Source of the DNA: Episyrphus balteatus
Taxonomy: Eukaryota; Arthropoda; Insecta; Diptera; Syrphidae
DNA: 64,000 nt
Assembly: GCF_945859705.1 (NCBI RefSeq)
Contig: NC_079135.1
Coordinates: 17,610,501 to 17,674,500 of the forward strand
Direction: 5' to 3'
The position numbers were made by a program, and so were the translations under genes. Positions 21,516 to 33,760 of the stretch are shown here, one piece after another (the stretch's first letter is position 1; each line of letters starts with the position of its first letter). Below the pieces are notes generated by a model. That model worked only from the letters and a program-made list of their open reading frames with translations, did no database searches and was not told where the DNA came from.

Positions 21516-22219
21516 TTAAAAAAAACCAAGAGAAAGATCACGAAAAATTATCTGTTTTATTTATAAAAATATCCATGTGTTAAAATAATTCCATTAATAA
21601 CTAGAACCAAACATCTTGAGCTATGGTGTTTTATAAAAGTTTAAAATATCTTCATATTTCATTATACTTTCCAAATAAAAATCAATGTATCCTCTCACCC
21701 ATCACAGCTCAGCTCAGCTCACTTTACTTTAGCTCACCCAACAGCTCAGCTCAACCATCAGCTCAGCTGACTTTCAGCTCAGCTCAAATGCGCTGAGCTA
21801 TGGTACATAGCTCAAAAGTCAGCTAGCTCAAAATTTGAGCTGAGCTGTGAGCTCAGCTCAGCTCACTTTTGAGCTTTGTAGCAACCCTGCAAGTTCCATA
21901 TTGCTACTACTAGTGCTGAAGCACACACAATTCTCATAAAATAACCATATCGCACATTTTATGCTCAATTCATTTAGTTTCGTTAAGCGTATACCGTACG
22001 TTCTGAACCGCACAACATGTGTAAATTTCACAGAATAAATTGAAAACTACATGGACGCAAGGAGGATGAAAGAATTAATTTATTGTTCACTTGATAAAAA
22101 TGTAAAAAAACGATGTGTGGATTAATTAATTTAATAATAGAAATTAAAAATATCAAATGAAATTCATTTACATATACTGAATGAGAAGTATAACTTCAGT
22201 CGCGTGTACATGTGTACAC

Positions 22220-24140
22220 AGACACACACTCTTTTTTTATCATTTGATCCTAACTGTGCCTCAGTAAATATCATGAGTTTTCAATTATTTTCATAGGATT
22301 CATTGAAAAATATCACAGAAATACCACAAATTGTAAATATCATGTGTGATTAACTGATTAGTTTAGTAAATATCACGAGTTTCCAGTAAGTATCACGAGA
22401 TGCATTGGAAATATCACATAAATACCACTTATTTTTATAAATATAATGTTTGCTTAACTGATAACTTTGTCGAGTATCGAGTATCTGTGATGTTTTTCAA
22501 TGCATCCCGTGATATTTATTGGAAACTCGTGATTTTTAGTCACAGTTTCCAATAAATATCACGGAATGCTTTGAAAAATATCACAAATACTCATAAGATT
22601 TCTCGCGTATATGTCACGCATCAATGACAATGAGAATAATTACTTTCTTGTTTTGACACGTACCACAATTTTTTCGTTGCATAACAGACACGCGTTTCCT
22701 CAGTAAATATCATAAGCTGATTTATGAGTCTTCAGAAAATATCAAACACATGAATAGAGTTGACTCTACTTAACTCACAGGTTACTTTATAAATATCACA
22801 GGTTTTTTTTTTTATTTTAAAAATATCACAGATGTATCAAATTAAAATCAAGAGTTTATTGAGTAAAATTATACAATAATTGATTCTATAAAATATCAAC
22901 CTTTAATGTGATTAACTTTTTATCACGTTTTCCTAAGAAATATCACATGATACATTGGTAAACATCAAACATTCTTAGAGGGGCTTCCTGTATTCATATG
23001 TCACGGATTGCATCAATAGCAATGATAAACCACAGGCTGTTATGATATGTATTACAAGTTTTTCGTCGCATAAAAATTGAGCTTTCACTCAGTTAATATC
23101 ACAGGTTTAGATGTTATGGCTAATGGGCTCTCCGACTTAATAACATGGTTTGACTTATCAGCTCAAAATTTATTCTGCTAAGTATCACCGTTTATCTTAA
23201 AAAATATCACGGATGTACCAAATTAAAAAGTTCAATAACACTAATTGATTCTGTAAGTATAAATATCCCGGGTAATCCACTCTTTACTCCGAAAAAATCA
23301 CAAATTATATAAATCACTCAAACTTTGCTTAGGTTAATATCACGTATTTACAGAAAATACTAAAGAATGTCTTGATAAATATCATAGATTCTTACTGGAG
23401 CTATACAGCATTGCATTAATGACAATGATCAAATGACAGGCTGTTTTAATATTTATCACAAGTTTTTCGTCGAATTAAAAAGACGCGTTTAATCAGATAA
23501 TATCACAAACTGCTTTTTACTTCTATTGGGTTTCATGAAAACATCTTTTCATTCGATTTTCGGCTTAAAATAAATTGTTGAAGCCAGATTACTTAAATAT
23601 CACAAGTAATTCACTGTTTACTCCGTGTGGTTAGCTCTTTACTCTGGTAAATGCACCACTTGTTCCCAAAAAATATCGTTGGATATATTGATAAAATCAA
23701 AGATTCTTACAAAGGTTTCTGGGATGTATCACAGATTGCATCATTCACAATGTTAAAATTATGAATTATGAAATTTTGATGTGATCCATAAGTTTTTCGA
23801 ATGAAATCATGCGTTTCCTCAGTAAATATCACAGTTGACTTATGTGACACACATGTCTCATGTAAGCATTATGGCTTTCTCGACTTAATATCACATGTTT
23901 ACGCCAAAAAAAAAAAAAACGTCTTGCCCACAGGTAAGTTTGGTTAATATCACAGTTTGTACATAAAAATATCACAGATGCCCCATTTAATATCACAATT
24001 TACTTTCGTTAACATTTTGAAACATCTATAGTAAATGCAATCAGATGTCTTTGTTATCATAAAGATTATATCTGTTTATAGTACGAATCAAATATCACAG
24101 GTTTTTATAGTTTATATCACAGAATAGACAATTATTGTAT
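22220..24140. repeat. Degenerate tandem array saturated with AATATCAC
   Basis: Roughly 25-30 copies of TATCAC, mostly as AAATATCACAG or AAATATCACGG and mostly in one orientation, occur in 1.9 kb. A larger unit of about 320-440 bp underlies this. TTTCCTCAGTAAATATCA-like blocks occur near 22258, 22695, 23090, 23493 and 23817. Each block after the first is preceded by ACAAGTTTTTCG and by a GCATCAATGACAATGA-like block. The units have drifted strongly. No protein is encoded. It could be an old satellite. Confidence 0.8.
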
Positions 24141-24149
24141 GTTATACAA

Positions 24150-27100
24150 TCTTTGTTGTGTTATTAGACGAATCTTTCTCTATTGTAACGGTTGAAATAT
24201 TTTTATAATTTTGAGAAGTAAACCGATGTTTGCATTGCTTCTTTTGAAGGAGTTGAATTTTCAGAATTTTCAGTAACAGCAATGCACTAAAATAAGTTCT
24301 ATTTTTTTTTTAATCCTCCTTACAGTTTTAAAGTTTGTCAAACTTGTGATATCCATTCGTGGACCATTCAAAAGATTTGACATAGCTTCTATAATTGTGC
24401 ACAGTCAGAACTTTTCAGTTTTAATCTGCAAATATATCAACTTGTAATTTTTTTTATTTTTTGTGTTCGTTTCAAAAAACTTTGACACGAGTATAATAAC
24501 TTTTCGCACTCCTGCATCTATATCACAAAAGACACAACTACTTTCCTTTGTATATATCTTCCTATCAATTTTATCCAACAGAACAAAATATATAATCCAT
24601 TCTTATACAAAAAAAAAAAAAAAGATAAAAAATTGAGGACACCACTGAAAAGGGAGAAGTGTGCAACTGTGCAACTGCAACATCAGTAATATAAGGTACA
24701 GAGATACACAGTGGAAGACCACCCACCCATTTTAAGCTATCACTTTGAATAATGAGAAAGTGGCATGCACCAGCCATTTAGTTCTGGCTGATCATTCATT
24801 CTTATAGAGTTTATATGAGACGACATGGCCAGGGCCACCAAACGACATAAACAGTCAGTACTACCGTGAGTCTCCATACGGATGGAGCAGTAGCAAAAGT
24901 TTAATGACCTCTGACACTGCTATACTGATGATGGGAGCTGGGATTTAAATTGTTTAAGATTTTTTTTATACCATTTGCATGTATCTTTTTAAAGATGTAT
25001 TAAGGTATTGCCCTCGAACCCATTACTAAAAGTTAAGGTCGTAATTTGTATTCAATTTGAAGTTACAAAATAAAGGCGATTATGAAGTTAATTTACTTTA
25101 AATATGGTTGAATAATAACTCACGAGGTAGGTATACAAGGTATCAAGGTATATTTGGTATTTCAACTTCCATAAGGTATTACAGAAGTAACATTCCCCCT
25201 TCAGATATATAGGAAGCTAAAAAAACGTAAACTAGCCTAACTGAAGCTACTAGTTGAAACTAATAGTTATAAAAGTCAATTTTTAATAATGTTTCTGCAA
25301 GTATTTTAGAAGTTATAGCTTCTAATAAGCTTCGGTACTGAAGATTTTGGGGGCCCTATAGAATAACTCAATGAAATGTTCTTCAGAAAGTTTTTCCAAG
25401 AACTTTTTTTTTCCAAAACCCGCGTTGACTTCGATAGGTCTTTTATAACTGCGTTCTTCAACAACTCTAAAGAAGTTAAAGCTTCTATAAGAAACCAATA
25501 ATAAACAAGTTTTTAGTGAAGTTTTAGTAAATAAATCATTGATTCAGGAAGCAAATTTTTCCTCAACAAAATACTCTGACAATTTGAGCGATATTTTATA
25601 TCTCAAAAGTGAAAAATCCGAATCCGATTATTAAGCAAAATTGTGTGTAAAAAAATACAGGCATTTTCACAACATTGTTTCCTAGGAATCAATTATAGTA
25701 TCTTAAACCTCTGCGCATCCTTTCTACACTTATTAATATGTATCACAAAACACTTTATAAGCACGTATTTAACGAGTCAGAGAGTATCCTTTCTATACTC
25801 TCAACGAAACAATTTTGCACGAACTTCACGAACACTGCTGATCAATATTCATTAATACCAACAGAGCATATCTATCTCAATATCTCAGGCGCCGCTAAGC
25901 GTCGCATCACAACCTCCGCGCATTACTATTAGCGGGTCTAATGATTAATTGAATGTTGTGCATCGATCGTCTATATTGGTTTCACATTATTCTCGCATTT
26001 AAATGTATCATCATCATCTTCAGCATTAACAATTACCATCATCATCATCATCGTCATGATCACTAGCATCAACTTCTTGGCCATCTCTCGACAAATTCCT
26101 ATAATAATACATGACGAATCGAATGCCACTACAATATCATGGAACTTGAGGAAGAAATTGATGAAGTGAAATGAAAGGGGGAAAACAAAATGCGCATTAG
26201 AAATGAATTTATGTCTGCTTCCGTGATTTTTTATCTTCTCTTGTTTTAGAAGACGGTTTTTATTCATTTCTAACCATCATAATCCCTTTCAATTTAAAAG
26301 CCTAACCGAACCACAAATACTCAGTTAATAGCTTATAGGTTGGTTTGTAGACGATAGGCTCAGGCAGGCACCTGTGCCAATGGTTTACCCGTAAGCCTTG
26401 AGAGAGTTTTTTGTGTGTGTTCCACAAGAGTGTTGGGATGGCACAATCTCTCGCAAAGACATTGGAGGTTGGAGCTCGATGGGAAAAAAAGAAATAAAGA
26501 AAAACTGAAAAAAATTACATCTCGATTCAAAGATCCAGATACAAATTCAAGGTGAATATCTTCTGTGTTAGCCTTGACTAGTACGCGTCTCAAACGTGAT
26601 GTGAATCCGTAATTATTACATGCGCTCAACTACATACGGCAACCATAGTTTTTGAAGTACGTACATGCTCACAAGTTGCAGAAAAGAAGCTCAACAGCAG
26701 CCAGCTACACATGAAAAAGCCGGTACTACCTGTCTCTCTGGTGGCTTGTTCTGATGCGTTGTTGTATAGATGTCGTTGTTGTCGTCGTCGTATCTTTGCG
26801 CACAGTAAAGTCGTTCCGATATCTGTTCCGTTTGTTGGAGGATTTTTTTTATATGTAAGCGTATGTTAGGTACCTGTTGGTTTTATTCTGATGTAGGAGA
26901 ATGGTGGAAGGGGGACTTCCTTTTGGGTATGTGCCTTGGAAGTAAATGTCCACCTGCATTTGTTTGGATTCGGCATCGAAGACGACGAAGTAGTGGTTAC
27001 TTACACTGCATGCCGTGTCAATACGGTAGAAAACCATCAGAGGACATCGAACTGTTGTAGATATAAAGAGAGGAAACGGTGTTTATGTTTTAAATGAATA

Positions 27101-27300
27101 GAACTTTAATGTTTCTATTTTTTTTTTTTTCTTCTGTGTTGTCTAAGAAATTATTAGATTTATTTTTTAAGATAAAATTATTCCATTCTTGGGCGGAAAT
27201 CAGAAAATGCACTGTAAATGACTGATATAATAAATCTAACGGTAAACAAGAACGCATGTACTTTTAAAAAATAAAAATAAAAAGTCAATAAAAAAAAATT
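24150..27300. other. Non-coding DNA, partly single-copy-like
   Basis: No recognisable gene. The segments 24640-24920 and 26300-27060 are less AT-rich and free of obvious repeats, so they may be unique host sequence. Within 25230-25350 are blocks related to the TTACCGAAGCTATT repeat of 17.5 kb. A short CATCAT run occurs at 26038-26052. Short ORFs here have no recognisable domains. Confidence 0.45.
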
Positions 27301-28400
27301 GGATGGAAGGGTGTTTTTTTTCGAAGAGACAGTAAAATCTGCAATTGCTCCCAAAAAGCAAAAAAATTTTTATAGACACTTTAGATTCTTGTTTCTTATC
27401 TTTAAAGTAACATAATTGCTAAATTTCAATAGGGTACCACTAATATTTCTTAAGTATTAAACATTTTTTCAAATATACCCATATTTTCTTTACTTCTAAA
27501 AAACACCCTTTTACATAAAAAAAAATTTATAGACTTACATTATTCGAACATATTTAATGAATTTCGTAAGGGTATCATTTATACCATTGATTTTATCGGA
27601 CTTATCGCGGATTTTTCACTATTTTTCAAAAAAACACCCTTCAACCTAAAATTTTTGTATATAGACTGTTCGGGTTCTTGGTTTCTGTTATAAATGAAAC
27701 AATTTTACCAATTTTAATTGGTGTAATAATTTTTTCCTAGTTTTTGAGGTACTAATTCCGAATTTCATCATTTCTTAAAAAAAAAAACACCCTTTCACTC
27801 AAGATAATTTTGTACACTTTATAGATTCTTAATTCTTATACCAACCAAAACATTTACACCAAGTTTTAAAAATTAATAAAATTTAAGTCAGCTGTTATAA
27901 TACCTTCCTCACACACAACTTAACCCATCAAAAAAACACCCTTTCACCAAAAATAATTTTAAGACCTTTATGAATCTTTTGTCCCTGCTTTATATAAAAC
28001 CTTCATCCCGAATTTTATCAGTGTAGCATGTTTTTCACATGGGTTTCGATTATATTTTACTTGTTGAAGTCAAAAAACAAGCACTCTTGTTTTTAATCGG
28101 CAATAACTTTTCTTAGAGCAATCGTATTGACTTTATTTTTATGTAATTAGATTCAGCATCAAAAAATACCTTGAAAACATGTGTCATATGATGATATTCG
28201 ACAAACAATTTTTTTCAGTATATTTTTTACCTTCACTCCCTGCCTCTTGTCCGCGAAAAAACACCCTTCCATCCAACTTTTTTTTGATAGACTTTTTATG
28301 TACTTGGTTCTTATCCCAAAAGCAAACTTTTTGCCAAGTTTTATGAGTGTAACAATTTTTTTTTTATTTCTTGATTTTATGTAAATACTATTTTACCTGT
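27300..28400. repeat. Degenerate ~150-bp tandem repeat, about seven units
   Basis: Each unit starts near AAAAAACACCCTTTC (27502, 27631, 27784, 27933, 28260, with an inverted-looking GGGTGTTTTTTTT at 27309 and a decayed copy near 28075). It continues with a TATAGACTTTATAGATTCTTG-like block and a CAATTTTA..GTGTAA block. Spacings are 130, 152, 150 and about 2 x 163 bases. The same unit occurs at 32.66-33.74 kb. No coding sequence. Confidence 0.75.
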
Positions 28401-31400
28401 ACTACAAGTAGAAATCGATTTTTATAATTTTTTCAAAGTTCGTTCTTGTTGATTCTCATGAAATTGAGTGACTTGAAAACAGGGCTGCAATTTTAATGAG
28501 TTTTGTACTTCTATTTAATTTTTTTTTTTGCTTTTTTAAAGAAAATTGAGAATAGCTTTTTAGTAAAAAAAAGTTTTTTACTGTTATTTTTGACTATAAA
28601 TTTTCACATATCAGGTGAAAAGATGCTTTTTTTATTTGAGAAATTGGGGAACTGAAATCTGGGATAAATGATTAAGTAAGCAAACAAAGTTTACTCAAAA
28701 TAATGTCTTTTCATCACCCGACAAAGGCATTTATTGGTTTCTGAATCTCGATAGATCTGAATGTAATATAGTTATTAACTATTAACTCTATTAGTTAAAT
28801 AATATTTTTAAATCATTTTTAATTATTTGAAGAATTTTTTTGTGCAAGATTTATCTCACTGCAAATTTAAGCCTCACAAGGGACATGGAGAAAAAAGACA
28901 TGCTTAAAACAAATGTAAACTGTATTAAACAAATCTGATTTCAGCACGTTTTTTGCCAAGAAGACTGCCGTTTTAAAATTGGTGGACAAATTTTATAAAT
29001 TTTTTCCTCCTAATCAAAGCATCTTCGTTGCAAAAAATGTATACCCAATCAAAATCGAAAGTAAAAAATACTTTATAATTTAATCGTTTTACTTCAATAA
29101 GTATGCACATAAAATTAATCAGAAATCATTTCATTCTCATCAGATATACTTAATTTTTTTTGTTTAAAGAAAATTGTTGTTAAAATTAAATAAACTTCAC
29201 TTTGATTTTAACAGAGTTTTTTTTCTGTTATTTTTTCTTTTCCTCAAAAATGCAGATTCCTGGATTGTCTCAAAAAATATATATGCAATCACATCAGTTG
29301 TTCAGAGGGTATTGTAGTGACTTAAAGAATTGAAAAACTGGTATTTTTGAAATACATATGACTTTTCTTTGAGTCGCAATTACTTCTAACTAACAACTTT
29401 TTTTTAGTACCTATTCAATTTAATAAGTAATTATGTGAATAAATCCATCCTTTTTAGCAAAAAAAAATTGTGAACTATGGGCAACTTTTAATTGTAATAA
29501 CTTCGTTTAGGTCCAATTGCCTTCACACAAAAATGTCCCTTAAACCCATAACCGTAACTATGAATTTTATTGTATCTGTTTAAATAAAATACCGTAACTT
29601 CATTATTTATTTAACATTTTTGTTTGTAACTGATACACACAAACAAACACAAACAAACAAACAAAAGATATCATTGCAAACTAAATGACCAAAACGCGCG
29701 GTATTTTATGTAGTAAGAAAAATATTTATGGAATCCTTCTAGATTCGTCTATTTATCTATTGTGTCATGAATTAGGAATTTCTAACACAATGCACTTCCC
29801 TGTTGGAAGAGACATACACACAAAATATCTAGTCAATGGTGACAACTCAAGAGAGGCTTCAACCAACCGCCCGTATAGTCGTTTGTTTTGTTCTTTCTAG
29901 CTGATCGTTTGATCGTTCTAGAGTCCCAGTTTAGGTTTTTGTTTTTGTTTTCTTTTTTTTTTTTGTTCTTCCACAATCTTGTGTTCCTCCAGGAATATGG
30001 ACAAAAGGTCTATTGGAGGTAAAGTAAAGTTACAAAAAAAAGGGACTATAACGGGAATGATGATGGAATTTTCTACCGCACATGGTCAACCATTTTCTGG
30101 TTTCCCACATTGAAGCCAGGAGCCATAGTCCAGCACCAGGACAGCTGTTACCTACCTTGGACCGTTTGGTATGTGATGTGTCATGTCTCTCTGGTATCTC
30201 TCTGGCTTCAAAGGAAGCCCAGAGGTATTGCGTCTTGAGTTCAATTTATGTGACAAAACGCTATTATTATTATGCCCCACGTTTATATCAGAGGTAAGCC
30301 CCCCCCCCCCCCTCTTGACTTGCAGTTTCTTGCGGTCATAAAATTCGATTTTACGGACTTTGCAACAGGTTTAACTTTAGAAGAGGAAGGTATGAGTACG
30401 AGCCTACTGGCGCATGTCTTGACTCTTGAATTCGGCATGGATTGCAGCTAGCGTGTGTTGTCTTGTTGGTTGAATTGCGGATTGATTTAGGTGCGAATGC
30501 AGGGATTATATTAAATTAAACTGCCATTCGAGTGTTCTGTGTGTGTGTGTGTGTGAGAGAGGATGATATGAGGTCCTCAATGCAATAAATTCACTTGGGA
30601 TTACATGTGTAAATGGTATAGGCTTCTATACGAATGAGGTTCCGCATTCCGAGAATGAAAGATTTTTGATAGTTTTAGATTGATATTGTGATAGTTGACA
30701 GATGTCATTTTATTTAGCATTTAATGTTAATTTGAAATTTATGAATTTCAAGAAAATCGCATGAAAAACAAGCTTGATAGACTCAACCAAAGTTGCAACT
30801 TTGCAATACTTTATGTCAATCATACAGCTCAACAAACAAATATCATGAAATTAGATTTCTACCGAATAAAGATTTCAGTTTTTCACTCTAAATCAAACTA
30901 AAGTATCTATCCGAGAGTTTTTCATAACATCCCGTTTGCTTAAAATAGATGACAGCGCAAGCAATTGCATCTGTGCAAATTTCTATACCACAGCCGTTTA
31001 CCAACGAGTCGTCTCATCAGCAAGTTATATAGAACTTTTAATAATTATTATCGTACATATATATTTTCGTTATTTGTAGAATGGGGAACGCGCAGTGCGA
31101 CGCTACGTCACACGGATACAAACGAAAACAGACACATAAGACGCGACGGACCGTTCTGACGCTTTGTTTATTTTGTTCGCATTTAGCAAAATAGAAAAGA
31201 TAGATTTATGCCGTTCCATTGCTGAACAAAGACCAAACCATATTTGCGGTTGATTTGTTTTCGCAAAGTCCAACAATCTGCGCGCGAGGAGAAGTACTCG
31301 TATATGGCTAGTAAAGGCTTTTGACTTTTTGAGAGCGATTGGTTTGCTGCGCGCAAGTTATTCAAGGATAACCGTATGAATCAAACGGTCCGGCATTTGC

Positions 31401-32235
31401 CATTTCCTGTCACATCAAACACAAAATTGTTTAATTTTGCAGTGCTCTGCGCAGTATTCTTTTAAATGGCAACAAATTTGTGCGCGCCGCACTTTTTTCA
31501 TCCAAGCTAACCCATAAGAGGTGGTGTTGAGTATCTTTTCGATGAACTCTGAGACAAACGGGGGGCGGAATGGGGTTATTTTGTTAGTAAAAAAATACGT
31601 CAGAAAAAAATCCTTTGTTTACACGAGATATTTATAAATGTGCTAGCTTTGGTATTTACAAGCGCGTGAGTATGTCGCGTAGGGTATTAAAAAAAAGGGG
31701 GAGAGTATTATTATGGCCTATACGCATCACAGAACGTGGGTGTGGTATATTTCAGATACAAAATATGTATCTTGGTTGTTGGAACAAAAGTGTGACTAGC
31801 CCAGGTGTTTGGTGTTCCTCCAACAACAACCAAAAACCATCAAGACCTAAACGGTCTTGATGTTGTTGTGGTCTATTGAAATCAGCCGTCATGTTGCGTG
31901 AGAATGATGACTCGTCGTCGTCGGTTGTAACGAAATTGCATTAGGGTAGGTCCGTTTTGCTGTCTGTTGATATCTATACACTTCAATTGTGCCCCCAAAA
32001 TAAGATGTTGAAATCTAAGAGAAGTAAAATTCTTGCTTGCGGACTTTAAGGCGCCAGATATTGCAAAAGATTAAAGACAGAATTCATTGAATGAATCTGA
32101 CTAATACTTTATGAATGTACCAAATTTGAAAGGTTAATGATAAGATGAAATAAAGAGATATTATTTTTAAATTAACAAACAATTAAACAAGGATGACCTA
32201 CTTAACTATCCTTAAAATTTCAAATTCAGTTTTTA
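28400..32235. other. Non-coding DNA, part single-copy-like
   Basis: 28.4-29.6 kb is AT-rich with nothing recognised. 29.65-31.95 kb is more balanced in composition and contains CG-bearing stretches, for example near 31090-31160 and 31280. It has a CAAA-type run at 29638-29665, a C run at 30300-30312 and a (GT)n at 30540-30556. No exon can be called. This is the part of the window most likely to hold unique host sequence. Confidence 0.4.
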
Positions 32236-32241
32236 TATAAG

Positions 32242-32378
32242 AGATGCGTTCCTTTGGAAAAATTTATCTACTTTTTAGTACTTAAATCTGCTTTGAACTA
32301 CTTTTTCAGTATAGCAAACTAGATCAAAGTAGTTTTAAGTACTAAAAAGTAGATAAATATTTCCAAAGGAACGCAGCT
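32242..32378. mobile_element. Small MITE, about 137 bp
   Basis: Terminal inverted repeats of about 35-40 bases start AGATGCGTTCCTTTGGAAA at the left and AGCTGCGTTCCTTTGGAAA reading inward from the right. Both continue through TTTATCTACTTTTTAGTACT. AAG on both sides may be a 3-bp target duplication. Non-coding. Confidence 0.8.
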
Positions 32379-32659
32379 AAGGTTGAAATTGTTTTCTTGT
32401 TTTTGCAAGATGTAGCTTCGCGTAGCTTTGAATCACAGCATTATATGGAACACAGCAATTTAGATTCAGATGGTTATAGGGTCTGAATAAGTGTCAAAAA
32501 ACAACTTCATTAGATTCATTAAAGGACTTTGGACTTCTAATACTGGGATAACTGACTGCAATTCCAGAGAATGGTGTGCCTTTGAAACGAATGATCCAAA
32601 TGTTCACGAAACGTTGATAAGTCAGCACAAAAATGGTAACCCACTGACAGTTGGTAAAA

Positions 32660-32866
32660 AGGTAAAAGGGTGTTTTTTTTTTTTGAAATAAGGAAAATTC
32701 GCGATAAGTTCGATAGAATCAATGGTATAATAAGGTACCCTTGCCAAATTTGTTAAAAATGTTGTCTTTGCCACGGGTATTACGAGTAAAATAACTCTTT
32801 TTTATGCGAAAGGGTGCTTTTTTTTAATTGTAGTGAAAATGTGTAAAAAACGAAGTAATAATAAAA
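32660..32866. repeat. Inverted copy of the 150-bp CACCCTTT repeat
   Basis: AAAGGGTGTTTTTTTTTTTTGA at 32665-32686 and AAAGGGTGCTTTTTTTTAA at 32809-32828 are the unit start in reverse orientation, about 143 bases apart. The block between resembles the array at 27.3-28.4 kb (AGAATCAATGGTATAATAAG is the reverse complement of the segment near 27575-27590). Confidence 0.65.
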
Positions 32867-33173
32867 CAGCCACACAAAAAAAAAATAAAAGTTCTGACCT
32901 GGGGTTGCAACTAAGTTTTTCATATAGTTTTTGGATTGCTAAAACCGAATCCGAACTTTATTTTGCCGTATCACGTCAGGTTTTTCAGATATCCTCAAAA
33001 AATGTCAGATAAGACATTTTTTTGAGTTTAGACATTTTTTGAGGATATGTATTTCAAAAACCTGACGTGATACGCCAAAATAGACTACGGATTCGGTTTC
33101 AGCGACCCAAAAACTATATGAAAAACCTAGTCGCAACCCCAGGTCAGAACTTTTATATTTTTTTGTGTGGCTG
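32867..33173. mobile_element. Fold-back MITE, about 307 bp
   Basis: The left end begins CAGCCACACAAAAA and the right end is GTGTGGCTG. The arms pair almost throughout: AAGTTCTGACCTGGGGTTGC with its complement, TTTTTCATATAGTTTTTGG, CCGAATCCG, GTATCACGTCAGGTTTTT and GATATCCTCAAAAAATGTC. Arms are about 140 bases and the centre is small. It was inserted within the CACCCTTT repeat region. No coding. Confidence 0.87.
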
Positions 33174-33281
33174 TGTAATGGTTCCCTATTGAAATTCAGC
33201 AGTTATGTTACTTTTGAGATTAGAAGCAAGAATATTAAATGTTTATAAGAAATCATTGTTACAAGGATGTTTTTATTTAAA

Positions 33282-33324
33282 ATTTTACAACAAATTGTTT
33301 TCATAAAACAATTTGTTGTAAAAT
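33282..33324. repeat. Perfect 20-bp hairpin
   Basis: The 20 bases ending ACAACAAATTGTTTT are followed by a CAT loop and their exact reverse complement. A GTTTTTTTTTGTCGAAGAG segment follows and belongs to the CACCCTTT repeat. The hairpin may be the fused remnant of a larger inverted repeat. Confidence 0.85.
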
Positions 33325-33329
33325 GGTGT

Positions 33330-33760
33330 TTTTTTTTTGTCGAAGAGTAAATTCTGTTATTGGTCCCAAAAAACCAATGATTCATTTTATTTCCGACAGA
33401 AAATTTAACGTTCATACTAATGTTTTTAGACGTTAAACACGAATAATTACAATCAATTTTACTGCCTCTTCGAAAAAAAAACACCCTTTCACATCCCAAA
33501 TGCTTTTAACAAATTTTATAAGGGTGTCCCATCATTTTTTTGTTTCACTCAAAAGAACACAATTTTAACCATTATATTCCTATAGACACTTTAGATTCTT
33601 GTTTCCAAACTCAAAAGTAACATAATTGCTGAATTTCAATGGGGTACCACAATTATAACTTAGTTTTTTTTCCAATATACCCACTTTTTCTGTACACCTA
33701 AAAAAACACCCTATCAGATAAAAAAATTTATAAACTCATTTTATTCGTAATTCCTTTGTA
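33330..33760. repeat. Further copies of the 150-bp CACCCTTT repeat
   Basis: AAAAAACACCCTTTCAC at about 33475 and AAAAAACACCCTATCAG at about 33701 mark unit starts. The segment TATAGACACTTTAGATTCTT near 33583 and GGGGTACCAC near 33641 match 27372-27438 closely and in order. This looks like an offshoot of the same array about 6 kb away. Confidence 0.72.

Larger units (their letters stand above)
20224..21889. mobile_element. Non-autonomous hAT-like element with CAGCT-rich ends
   Basis: The termini are CAGGGTTGCAAAAAGCT at the left and, reading inward from the right, CAGGGTTGCTACAAAGCT. They are flanked by 8-bp repeats CAAGTTGC (20216-20223) and CAAGTTCC (21890-21897), one mismatch. About 100 bp at the left end and about 170 bp at the right end are crowded with AGCTCAGCTC/GAGCTGAGCT, a dense self-complementary subterminal motif. 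Inside are a 476-bp tandem duplication and a piggyBac-like MITE. No transposase frame is present. Confidence 0.85.

Noticed and set aside
31090..31400. Possible P-element-like inverted pair GACGGACCGTT / AACGGTCCGGC
   Set aside because: Only about nine bases match, with no duplication and no supporting structure.
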